This document shows, in pieces, positions 1 to 5,989 of a stretch of 9,587 bases of DNA. The stretch spans positions 1 through 9,587 of the forward strand of contig CAMCIP010000082.1 in NCBI GenBank assembly GCA_945874855.1, read 5' to 3'. The stretch is from Brevundimonas vancanneytii (GTDB lineage: Bacteria; Pseudomonadota; Alphaproteobacteria; Caulobacterales; Caulobacteraceae). The translations under genes and the position numbers were made by a program. Below the pieces are notes generated by a model, which did not search any database, was not told where the DNA came from, and saw only the letters and a list, made by a program, of their open reading frames with translations. Position 1 is the first letter of the stretch, and each line of letters opens with the position of its first letter.

Positions 1-89
1 CCAAGCGGGACCGGGCCGAGACCCTGCAGGCCCTGCGTGAGGTGGGCGTGCCGGCCGCGCGCGTCCGGGCCGACCTGGGGTTCGGTTAG
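1..89 (+). CDS. 3' end of an unidentified protein gene (partial)
   Basis: The frame with codons starting at position 3 is open from the window edge to a TAG at 87-89. It encodes 28 residues ending in GVPAARVRADLGFG. Codons are strongly GC at the third position, as in the surrounding genes, and the charged helical tail reads like a normal C-terminus. No family can be assigned from so short a fragment. The stop codon overlaps that of the convergent ppk2 gene: TTAG at 86-89 holds TAG on this strand and TAA on the other. The two genes therefore share no spacer and no terminator is visible between them. Confidence 0.55.
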   Translation, partial: KRDRAETLQALREVGVPAARVRADLGFG

Positions 90-823
90 GGGTTCAGCCG
101 CCCGGCCGCCTTGTCGCCGGGGATGCAGACGGTGCGGTCGGGTGCGGGCGCCCTGGCCCCCATGGCGCGCAGCACGTGGCGGATCACGTTCAGGCGGGCG
201 ACCTTCTTCCTGTCGGTCTTGATGACCGTCCAGGGTGCGGCCTCGTTGTGGGTGGTGGCCAGCATGCGGTCGCGGGCGGCGGAATAGGCCTCCCACCGCA
301 CCTGGGCCTCCGCGTCCAGGGGCGAGACCTTGAACCGCTTCAGCGGGTCCTCGACCCGCGCCGCCAGCCGGGCGGCCTGTTCCTTGCGCGAAATGTCCAT
401 CCAGAGCTTGATCAGGATGATGTCGTCGTCGACCAGGGCACGCTCGAACAGAGGCGCGTCGATCAGGAATTTCTCATGTTGTTTGGCGGTGCAGAAGCCC
501 ATGACCGGCTCGACGCCCGCCCGGTTGTACCAGGACCGGTTGAACAGGACCGTCTCGCCGGCGGCCGGCAGATGGGCGACGTAGCGCTGGAAATACCACT
601 GGCTGAGGTCGCGCTCGGAAGGCTTGGGCAGGGCCACCACGCGGGTCTGGCGGGGCGCCATGAACTCCGTCAGCCGCTTGATCGCCCCGTCCTTGCCGGC
701 CGCGTCGCGTCCCTCGAACACGATGACCGCCCGGCGACCGGCCTCGATCATCTCGTGCTGGGCGTCCACCAGCAGAATCTGCAGCCGTTCCAGCTCGGCG
801 TCGTAGTCATCGTCCCTGGCCAT
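86..823 (-). CDS. ppk2: Polyphosphate kinase 2 (PPK2), class I-like
   Basis: This 245-residue cytoplasmic enzyme should transfer phosphate between polyphosphate and nucleoside diphosphates, so that polyphosphate can regenerate GTP or ATP, or be made from them. The P-loop (Walker A) is FEGRDAAGKDGAIK at residues 36-49. The Walker B block LFNRSWYNRAGVE follows at about 93-105, and the lid module contains RFKVSPLDAEA. The C-terminal part has the family pattern of an APW-containing strand followed by DRKKVARLNVIRHVL. One domain with one P-loop and about 245 residues fits a single-domain class I enzyme rather than a tandem PPK2. The ATG at 823 sits just before the conserved N-terminal helix and has a weak purine-rich site (GTGGGCGG) directly upstream. 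The Walker B position is Asn95, where I recall many PPK2 proteins having Asp. The gene diverges from the serine hydrolase at 892. The family is secure; nucleotide specificity is not readable here. Confidence 0.93.
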   Translation of the reverse strand: MARDDDYDAELERLQILLVDAQHEMIEAGRRAVIVFEGRDAAGKDGAIKRLTEFMAPRQTRVVALPKPSERDLSQWYFQRYVAHLPAAGETVLFNRSWYNRAGVEPVMGFCTAKQHEKFLIDAPLFERALVDDDIILIKLWMDISRKEQAARLAARVEDPLKRFKVSPLDAEAQVRWEAYSAARDRMLATTHNEAAPWTVIKTDRKKVARLNVIRHVLRAMGARAPAPDRTVCIPGDKAAGRLNP

Positions 824-837
824 CCGCCCACGTTGGA

Positions 838-878
838 CCGGTCGGCGGGAAATGTCATGTGCGCGACGCGCCGACCGG
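838..878. promoter_or_regulatory. Inverted repeat centred in the divergent ppk2/serine hydrolase intergenic region
   Basis: The arms CCGGTCGGCG (838-847) and CGCCGACCGG (869-878) are perfect 10-bp complements separated by 21 bases. The repeat centre, at 858, is the midpoint between the two start codons (823 and 892), so each arm lies about 15-24 nt upstream of its ATG. It could be an operator read in both directions, or a stem in either leader transcript. No convincing -35/-10 pair was found around it. The structure is directly visible; its function is inferred. Confidence 0.45.
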
Positions 879-891
879 GGTAAACGGGGGC

Positions 892-2031
892 ATGACGACC
901 GACGCGCTTCGCCCCGACCGCCGCCTGTTCCTGGCCGCCGGCGCCTCCCTGGCCATGGCCGGCCCCGCCTCGGCCCGTGTCGCCGATCCCGGCGACTATG
1001 AGGCCCATCTGGATCTGGCCTTCTCGCGCGCCGGCCCGCCGGCCCTCGCGGGGATGGTGGTGGGACGGTCGGGCGCCAGCTGGATCGGGGTCCGGGGCGT
1101 GAGGCGGCTGGGCGCCCCCGAGCCGGTCACGGTCGACGACCGCTGGCACGTCGGCTCCAACACCAAGGCCATGACGGCGGCCCTGTTCGCCCGGGCGGTC
1201 CAGTCCGGGGCGACGGCCTGGGACCTGCCGCTGGCCCGGGCCTTCCCCGACCTGACGGTCCATCCGCGCTGGGCGGCGGCGACCCTGGACGACCTCATGC
1301 GCCATCGCGCGGGTCTGATGGACGCCTCGGTGATGGGCCAGTCCTGGCTGATGACGGCGCGGTCGGACCCGCGCAGCCTGGTGGAGCAGCGCACGGCCAT
1401 CGCGGCGGCCGCGCTGGGGGCCCCGCCCGCCGGCAACCCCGGCGCCTTCGCCTATGGCAACGCCAACTATGTGCTGGCCGGCGCGGCGCTGGAGCGGATC
1501 ACGGGCCGGCCGTGGGAAGAGCAGATGGCCGCCGACCTGTTCCAGCCCCTGGGCCTGGCCTCGGCCGGGTTCGGCGCCCCGGCGGATCCGGCCCCCTGGG
1601 GCCATGGCTCACGCGGCGGGGTCAGCACCCCGATCCCCCCGGGACCGTTTGGCGACAATCCCGCCGCCCTGGGGCCGGCCGGTACGGCGCACATGTCAAT
1701 GGCCGACTATGGCCGGTTCCTCGCCGTCTGGCTGGATGGTGGCAGGGGCTGGCTGACGGGCGCCTCGCTGGCGCGGCTGACGACGCCCTTCGCCGGGCCC
1801 GGCGCGGCCTATGGCTATGGCTGGGGCGTGCTGAGCCATCCGCTGGGCGGGCGTGATCGCCGTCCCGGCCCGCTGCTGACCCACGACGGCTCGAACACCT
1901 ACTGGTATCTCAGCGCCGCCCTTTTGCCGGAGCGTGGCCTCGCGGTGGTGGCGGCGTCCAATGACGCGGGGCGCGGATCCCAGGCGGTCGGCGACCTGAT
2001 CCAGCGCCTGCTGCGCGCCGCCGCGGGCTGA
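892..2031 (+). CDS. Tat-exported serine hydrolase, beta-lactamase (class C / S12) family
   Basis: The 379-residue product begins with a twin-arginine signal: DRRLFLAAGASLAMAG ending in an ASA cleavage site near residue 28. It should therefore be folded before export to the periplasm. The penicillin-binding fold motifs are present. SxxK is S89-N-T-K92 (nucleophile Ser89, base Lys92), YxN is Y188-G-N190, and the third motif is H331-D-G in place of KTG. HxG at this position is common in S12 esterases, D-aminopeptidase-like and uncharacterised AmpC-like proteins, and less typical of true beta-lactamases. The role may thus be ester or peptide hydrolysis, or peptidoglycan trimming. I chose the ATG at 892 because it begins directly with the Tat signal; a GTG at 859 would add 11 residues inside the inverted repeat. 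The stop is 7 bp before the next start, so the two genes are probably cotranscribed. Confidence 0.88.
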   Translation: MTTDALRPDRRLFLAAGASLAMAGPASARVADPGDYEAHLDLAFSRAGPPALAGMVVGRSGASWIGVRGVRRLGAPEPVTVDDRWHVGSNTKAMTAALFARAVQSGATAWDLPLARAFPDLTVHPRWAAATLDDLMRHRAGLMDASVMGQSWLMTARSDPRSLVEQRTAIAAAALGAPPAGNPGAFAYGNANYVLAGAALERITGRPWEEQMAADLFQPLGLASAGFGAPADPAPWGHGSRGGVSTPIPPGPFGDNPAALGPAGTAHMSMADYGRFLAVWLDGGRGWLTGASLARLTTPFAGPGAAYGYGWGVLSHPLGGRDRRPGPLLTHDGSNTYWYLSAALLPERGLAVVAASNDAGRGSQAVGDLIQRLLRAAAG

Positions 2032-2038
2032 GGCCCGG

Positions 2039-2800
2039 ATGAGACGCGACCTGGCGGACTTCTGGAACCTGTTGTGGGAGGCCGCGCTGGGCCTCACCGC
2101 CGCCTTCGCCCTGGCCAATCTGTTCGCCCCGCCCCAGGACCTGCCGTGGAAGCCACTGGATCTGGGGCGGCCGATCGGCACGGCCACGGCGGCCCAGGTC
2201 GACGACTTCGTGGTGGCCCGCACGGCCGCGCCGGAGGAGCTGAAGGCCGTCACCGACGCCTGCATCCAGCTGTTGCGCGAGGCGGGAGTGCTGGTCGAGC
2301 GGGCGGAAGACCGCGACGACGGGGGCTTCTGCGTGGTCCAGGGGGCGGTGCGCCTGACCGGCGGGGCAATCACGCCGCTGGCGCCCGGCGGGCTGGTCAT
2401 GCAGTGCCCCATGGCCGTGCGCTACGTCATCTGGGACCGGCAGGTGCTGCAGCCCGCGGCGCGCGAGGTGTTCGGCCAGTCCGTGGCCCGTGTCGACACC
2501 TACGGCAGCTATGCCTGTCGACGCATCAATGGCCAGGCAGGCGCCTCGCCGCAGCCCAGCGAACATGCCCGGGCCAATGCCCTGGACGTGGCCGGGGTGA
2601 CGCTGGCGGACGGGCGCAAGGTCTCGGTCCTGGCCGACTGGTCGGGCGAGGGACCGGCGGGTGTGGCGGGGGCCGAATTCCTCAGGCAGATTCGCGCCGG
2701 GGCGTGCCGGGTCTTCGCCACCGTCCTGTCGCCCGAGTACAATGCGGCGCACCGGGACCACCTGCATCTGGACGGAGCGGCCCGCGGGCTCTGTTCCTGA
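2039..2800 (+). CDS. Extensin-like C-terminal domain protein, LAS-type metallopeptidase fold
   Basis: This 253-residue protein has one N-terminal hydrophobic helix (about residues 13-31), so it is probably membrane-anchored with the catalytic-type domain in the periplasm. The C-terminal domain matches the bacterial extensin-like family. It contains S174-x-H176-x6-D183 and a terminal D-H241-L-H243-L-D segment, the spacing expected for zinc ligands in LAS/M15-type murein peptidases such as D-Ala-D-Ala carboxypeptidases. Family members are common in Alphaproteobacteria and mostly uncharacterised, so a peptidoglycan role is inferred from the fold motifs. Several cysteines in the domain could form periplasmic disulfides. 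The ATG at 2039 follows the upstream stop by 7 bp, and GAGG at 2030-2033, overlapping that TGA, can serve as ribosome binding site. This suggests translational coupling with the serine hydrolase. Confidence 0.85.
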   Translation: MRRDLADFWNLLWEAALGLTAAFALANLFAPPQDLPWKPLDLGRPIGTATAAQVDDFVVARTAAPEELKAVTDACIQLLREAGVLVERAEDRDDGGFCVVQGAVRLTGGAITPLAPGGLVMQCPMAVRYVIWDRQVLQPAAREVFGQSVARVDTYGSYACRRINGQAGASPQPSEHARANALDVAGVTLADGRKVSVLADWSGEGPAGVAGAEFLRQIRAGACRVFATVLSPEYNAAHRDHLHLDGAARGLCS

Positions 2801-2996
2801 GGGAAGTTCGCGCAGGCGGCGAATCGGAATCCGGTTGACCCGACCGTAAGGCTGGGAGACAAAGCCAGCGCAGTCCGGATTTTCGCGGTGTCCAAAGCCG
2901 CGTGCCGCTCCTTCGCTTGAACGAGCTTATCCAGATGGGCTGACGGGCGTCCCGTTGGGGCGTCTGCCTGGAAAGCGCGTTTACGGAGACGCAGAC
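2801..2996 (+). promoter_or_regulatory. Structured leader region upstream of the cold shock gene
   Basis: These 196 noncoding bases contain nested and serial inverted repeats. The outer pair is AATCCGG (2828-2834) with CCGGATT (2875-2881), enclosing a GCTGG/CCAGC hairpin (2851-2855 with 2865-2869). Then come CGCGG/CCGCG (2884-2888 with 2898-2902) and ACGGG/CCCGT (2943-2947 with 2951-2955, 3-nt loop). The outer pair ends in TTTT (2880-2883), so it could instead help end the upstream transcript. A TTGACC at 2835-2840 resembles a -35 element, but no good -10 follows. Cold shock mRNAs commonly carry long structured 5' leaders that fold differently at low temperature. That role is inferred; the repeats are seen. 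Confidence 0.4.
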
Positions 2997-3200
2997 ATGG
3001 CGACCGGCACGGTCAAATGGTTCAACCCGACCAAGGGTTTCGGTTTCATCCAGCCCGATGGCGGCGGCAATGATGTGTTCGTTCACATCACCGCCGTCCA
3101 GAAGGCGGGCCTGATGGGCCTGGATGAGAACGCCAAGGTCGAGTACGAGCTGGAATCCCAGCGCGGCAAGACCTCGGCGGTGGATCTCAAGATCCTCTGA
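2997..3200 (+). CDS. cspA: Cold shock protein (CspA family, single CSD)
   Basis: This 67-residue protein starts MATGTVKWFNPTKGFGFIQP and is one five-strand OB-fold cold shock domain, the usual length for the family. It carries RNP1 (KGFGFI, about residues 13-18) and RNP2 (VFVHI, about residues 30-34), the aromatic surfaces that bind single-stranded RNA and DNA. Such proteins act as RNA chaperones that melt secondary structure during cold shock or stationary phase. The ATG at 2997 has GGAG at 2985-2988 as a well-spaced ribosome binding site. A TTG at 2955 would add an unrelated 14-residue extension and is rejected. The gene stands alone, with its own long leader and an intrinsic terminator just after the stop. 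Which paralogue of the organism's Csp set it is cannot be told from the window. Confidence 0.95.
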   Translation: MATGTVKWFNPTKGFGFIQPDGGGNDVFVHITAVQKAGLMGLDENAKVEYELESQRGKTSAVDLKIL

Positions 3201-3211
3201 TCCGAAGCTGA

Positions 3212-4147
3212 TCAAGAACCGGCGGGCGCGGGACTTACGGGTTCCGCGCCCGCTTTCGTTTGGGCCGAGCGCTGGGCCAGGACGACCGCTCCCAGCACCA
3301 GGGCGCCGCCCAGGGCCTGGACGGGCGTCAGGGCCTCGGCGAACAGCACCCAGCCCAGCAGGGCGGCGACCACGGGCTGGATCAGGATGGTCACGGCTGT
3401 GACCGCGGCGGGCAGACGGCCCAGGGCCCAGGCCACGCCGCCCTGTCCGACCACATGCATGACGCCCAGCCCGGCCAGCGCCGCCCAGCCGCCGGCGCCG
3501 TCGGGCAGCAAATCCTCGCCGAGCAGCACGGCCACCCCCAGCAGCAGGGGCGTGCCGAGGGCCGTGGCCCAGAGGGTCACCTGCATCGCGCCCGCCGTGC
3601 GTCGCGCCGCCTGCACCGCCAGGAAATAGCCCGCATACCAGAGCGCCACCGACAGGCTCAGCGCATCGCCCAGCAGGGGGTTGGTGCCCTGATTGCCGTC
3701 CGCCCCCGCCGCCATGGCGAAGGCCCCGACCATGGCGAGGGCCAGGGCCGCGAGGAACAGCCGTTTCGGCCTCTGACCCCAGGCGATCCAGGCGAAGGCC
3801 GTCACCACCACTGGCGTCAGGTTGCACAGGGTGGTGGCATTGGCCACCGAGGTCATGACGATGCCGTAGTGCCAGAAGGCCAGGTCGAGGACGAAGAACA
3901 GTCCGGCCAGGGCCATCCATTTCGACGGCAGGCCGATCCCGCCGCCGCCCGGCCGCGCCGTCAGGATCAGCAGCAGGGGCAGGGCGAAGACGAAGCGCCA
4001 GAAGCCGGCCGCCGCGGGCCCCACCTCGCCAAGCCGGACCAGGATCGGGGCCACGCCCAGGACCACGGCGGCGCCGACCAGCACGATCAGGGCCAGGCGT
4101 CGCTCGGCAGCGGATGTGGGCGGGTCGCCCGCCCCGGTCAGGCGCAC
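3212..4147 (-). CDS. EamA/DMT-superfamily transporter (RhaT/YdcZ-like exporter)
   Basis: This 311-residue inner-membrane protein has about ten hydrophobic helices arranged as two EamA repeats (roughly residues 18-145 and 160-295). The characteristic P-A-A-A-G-F-W-R-F-x-F-A-L segment lies near helix 2. DMT carriers of this kind usually export amino acids or other small metabolites by proton exchange; the substrate is not readable. The start is a GTG at 4147, the only start codon before helix 1. It overlaps the racemase gene by 10 bp, so translation is probably coupled to it. The last residues, about QTKAGAEPVSPAPAGS, form a non-helical tail. Their coding sequence doubles as the plus-strand terminator of cspA. 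The stop, read as TCA at 3212-3214 on the plus strand, is 11 bp from the cspA stop. Confidence 0.9.
   Translation of the reverse strand: MRLTGAGDPPTSAAERRLALIVLVGAAVVLGVAPILVRLGEVGPAAAGFWRFVFALPLLLILTARPGGGGIGLPSKWMALAGLFFVLDLAFWHYGIVMTSVANATTLCNLTPVVVTAFAWIAWGQRPKRLFLAALALAMVGAFAMAAGADGNQGTNPLLGDALSLSVALWYAGYFLAVQAARRTAGAMQVTLWATALGTPLLLGVAVLLGEDLLPDGAGGWAALAGLGVMHVVGQGGVAWALGRLPAAVTAVTILIQPVVAALLGWVLFAEALTPVQALGGALVLGAVVLAQRSAQTKAGAEPVSPAPAGS
3222..3261 (+). terminator. Intrinsic terminator of the cold shock gene
   Basis: The stem GCGGGCGCGG (3222-3231) pairs perfectly with CCGCGCCCGC (3244-3253). It extends inward through G·T, A-T and C-G to about 13 bp, closing a 6-nt loop (TTACGG). It is followed on the plus strand by TTTCGTTT (3254-3261). 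The stem begins 21 nt after the cspA stop and has the shape of a rho-independent terminator. It lies wholly within the last 17 codons of the convergent transporter gene. Confidence 0.8.
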
Positions 4148-4809
4148 TCGCGCACGCAGGCCCGGGCCAGGGTCTCGGCCGAGTCGATCAGGGGCACGGC
4201 CACGTCGGCCGGGCCCATCAGCAGGGGGATCTCGGTGCAGCCGGCGATCAGGGCGCCGGCGCCGTCGTCGATCAGGGCCTGGGCCAGGACCCGCATCTCC
4301 GCCCGCCGTTCGGGTCCGACGTCCCCGGCCTTGACCTGGAACACCAGGTCCAGAAAGGCGCGCCGCCCCCCGACCTCCGGCACCACCGGCGTCAGCCCGC
4401 GGCGCTCCAGCTCGGCGACATAGAGGTCCTGACCGCCCGGAGTGGCCAGCACGCCGATGCGGCGCGGCCCGCCGTCCGCCAGCTGCCCGGCGGCCTCCGC
4501 TGCCGTCAGGGCGATCATGTCCAGAAACGGCAGGCCCGCCGCCCGGATGGCGTCGGCATGGGCGTGGGCGGTGTTGCACGGCATGGCCAGGGTCTCGGCC
4601 CCCATGACCTTCAGCCGCGCCGCCATGGCCGCCAGCTCCTCCTTCGCCCCCGGCGGATCGCGATGCCGGTTCGGCACCCGCGGGTTCATGTCCATGACCA
4701 CCCGGATGTGATCCTCATCCTCTCGCGCGGGGGTGAGGGCCAGCAGCCGGTCGAGAAAGGCCACGGTGGCGGCCGGGCCCATGCCGCCGAGGATGCCGAG
4801 GGTTTTCAT
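4138..4809 (-). CDS. Aspartate/glutamate racemase family protein
   Basis: This 223-residue cytoplasmic protein has the two-cysteine architecture of PLP-independent racemases. It opens with the typical MKTLGILGGMGPAATVAF. The first catalytic cysteine is Cys78 in PCNTAH, and the second is Cys191 in AGCTEIPLL. These two act as the acid/base pair that removes and returns the alpha proton of aspartate or glutamate. The opening segment and the length of about 230 residues fit the aspartate racemase (YgeA/RacX-like) branch better than MurI, but broad-specificity amino acid racemases share it. The ATG at 4809 is chosen because the conserved GILGGMGP strand starts there and GAGG (4818-4821) lies 8 nt upstream. 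The reading frame is open further upstream but unrelated. It follows the lipoprotein gene by 43 bp and overlaps the exporter gene, so the three probably share a transcript. Confidence 0.88.
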   Translation of the reverse strand: MKTLGILGGMGPAATVAFLDRLLALTPAREDEDHIRVVMDMNPRVPNRHRDPPGAKEELAAMAARLKVMGAETLAMPCNTAHAHADAIRAAGLPFLDMIALTAAEAAGQLADGGPRRIGVLATPGGQDLYVAELERRGLTPVVPEVGGRRAFLDLVFQVKAGDVGPERRAEMRVLAQALIDDGAGALIAGCTEIPLLMGPADVAVPLIDSAETLARACVRECA

Positions 4810-4852
4810 TGCGCCTGCCTCATGATGGCCCCGCCAGTTTGCCCGGCCCGGC

Positions 4853-5917
4853 TCAGGGAAAGGCCAGGTAGATCCATACCGGTCGATAGAGGGGTGCGCC
4901 GAGCGCGTCGAGCGGCGTGACCGCGTCAACCACAGGCGAAGAGTGCCGTGGCTGCGGAACTGTGCCCGGCGGGCTCGGATTGGGCGCGGCGCTGGTGATC
5001 AGTCGACGTGACCCTCCGTAGGGCGCCGAGACGCCGTCAACGGAGGTGAGCGGCCCGAAGGTCGACAGGCCGATCAGGGTCCAGTTCTGGTTGGCCAGGG
5101 CCAGCGGAACCAGTTCGTCCGCCGTGTGGGTGAAGCCGTACTGGCGGTCGACCGGCGTCACATTTGGCAAGGCGGGCCAGAGGGCCGGCGTCGTGGTGGC
5201 AAGACCGACGTCTGACGGTCCGGAGAACATCACGATCCGGTCCAGCAGATGCAGCTTGCCGAGAAAGGCGGCATGGCCGGCCCCCTGTGAGTGGCCGGCG
5301 ACGGTGATGTGCTGCCAGTTCAGCTGACCGGCCGAAATGAACTGGCCCCAGCCCTCGGCGGGCCAGGTGGCCGCCAGATGGGCGATCAGGGCGGTCAGCC
5401 GCCCGGTGATCGAATTGGCCGGCGTGATGGCGACCACAGGACTGAGATCCTCGCCGGTGAGGATCTCGCGCCGCGCCTTGCCGGCGCAATCGGGATCGGC
5501 GCTGCCGACGCACAGGTCGCCGATGGCTGTGTCGTTGGGATAGGTCAGGCCCAGCGCATGGTAGCCCTGACTTGCGCCCGTCCGCACGATCTCGCGATAG
5601 AAGCGGGGAACTGCGCCCGTACCGGGAAGCATGACGAACAGCTTGTTGTCCGGCGCGACCGCAGGGTTGGGCGTCACGACGAAGTGGCCGGCGGTATTGG
5701 TCGTCAGCGCGGGGTTCAGGGCCGCCGGCGAAATCTCGCGTTCCACCGAAGCGGGCGGCGGCGGCGGGGGAGGCGGCGGCGGAGGCGGGGGTGGCGCCGG
5801 AGGGGTCGGCGGCGGCGACGGGGTCGATCCGCCTCCACCGTTGGAGCAGCTCATCAGGGCACCGCCCATGGCCGCGACCAGGACCGCGAGGGTCAGCGCG
5901 CGCAGTGATCTGTTCAT
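4853..5917 (-). CDS. Alpha/beta-hydrolase lipoprotein with a polyproline linker
   Basis: The 354-residue product begins with a lipoprotein signal (MNRSLRALTLAVLVAAMGGA, then LMSC) with the lipidated Cys24. A low-complexity linker follows: four glycines, then a Ser/Thr/Pro stretch with 14 consecutive prolines at residues 42-55. The rest is a predicted alpha/beta-hydrolase domain. It has nucleophile elbow G-H-S210-Q-G, a likely acid Asp267 in HTADELVPL, and a likely His325 in PRHSSPVVD. The enzyme should be anchored in the inner or outer membrane, with the domain held off the surface by the stiff linker. The substrate is unknown; esterase or peptide-like hydrolysis is possible. The ATG at 5917 is supported by GGGAGAGG at 5922-5929 and by the signal sequence; an upstream start at 5968 would put 17 unrelated residues first. 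It heads the run with the racemase and exporter. Confidence 0.85.
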   Translation of the reverse strand: MNRSLRALTLAVLVAAMGGALMSCSNGGGGSTPSPPPTPPAPPPPPPPPPPPPPPASVEREISPAALNPALTTNTAGHFVVTPNPAVAPDNKLFVMLPGTGAVPRFYREIVRTGASQGYHALGLTYPNDTAIGDLCVGSADPDCAGKARREILTGEDLSPVVAITPANSITGRLTALIAHLAATWPAEGWGQFISAGQLNWQHITVAGHSQGAGHAAFLGKLHLLDRIVMFSGPSDVGLATTTPALWPALPNVTPVDRQYGFTHTADELVPLALANQNWTLIGLSTFGPLTSVDGVSAPYGGSRRLITSAAPNPSPPGTVPQPRHSSPVVDAVTPLDALGAPLYRPVWIYLAFP

Positions 5918-5942
5918 GCAGCCTCTCCCTTGGATTGGAGAA

Positions 5943-5966
5943 GGCGGACCGGTCCGCCGGTCCGCC
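5943..5966 (-). terminator. Strong hairpin between the desulfhydrase and lipoprotein genes
   Basis: GGCGGACC (5943-5950) is followed by two copies of its complement GGTCCGCC (5951-5958 and 5959-5966). The first two units form a perfect 16-bp palindrome. The outer pair gives an 8-bp stem with an 8-nt loop. On the minus strand it lies 24 nt after the desulfhydrase stop and is followed by TTCTCC, a weak pyrimidine tract. It most likely ends or attenuates the upstream transcript before the lipoprotein gene. Confidence 0.5.
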
Positions 5967-5989
5967 AAAGTCGGGTCAGTTCGGGCGGA

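Noticed and set aside
859..891. GTG start at 859 for the serine hydrolase
   Set aside because: It would place 11 extra residues before a well-formed Tat signal and lies inside the inverted repeat. The ATG at 892 is the natural start.
892..2031. True class C beta-lactamase giving antibiotic resistance
   Set aside because: SxxK and YxN are present, but the KTG motif is HDG, and Tat-exported AmpC-like hydrolases of this kind are mostly esterases or peptidases. Resistance cannot be claimed from sequence.
2955..2996. TTG start at 2955 for the cold shock protein
   Set aside because: It adds 14 residues not found in the family, and the ATG at 2997 has a good ribosome binding site and gives the standard 67-residue protein.
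3260..4423. A 387-codon plus-strand open frame opposite the exporter and racemase
   Set aside because: The translation is Gln/Gly/His/Arg-rich without any domain, while the opposite strand encodes two proteins with clear motifs.
5753..5836. Poly-glycine open frame on the plus strand (GGGGGG-rich)
   Set aside because: This is the complement of the polyproline linker codons in the lipoprotein gene. No signal, start or domain supports a plus-strand gene.
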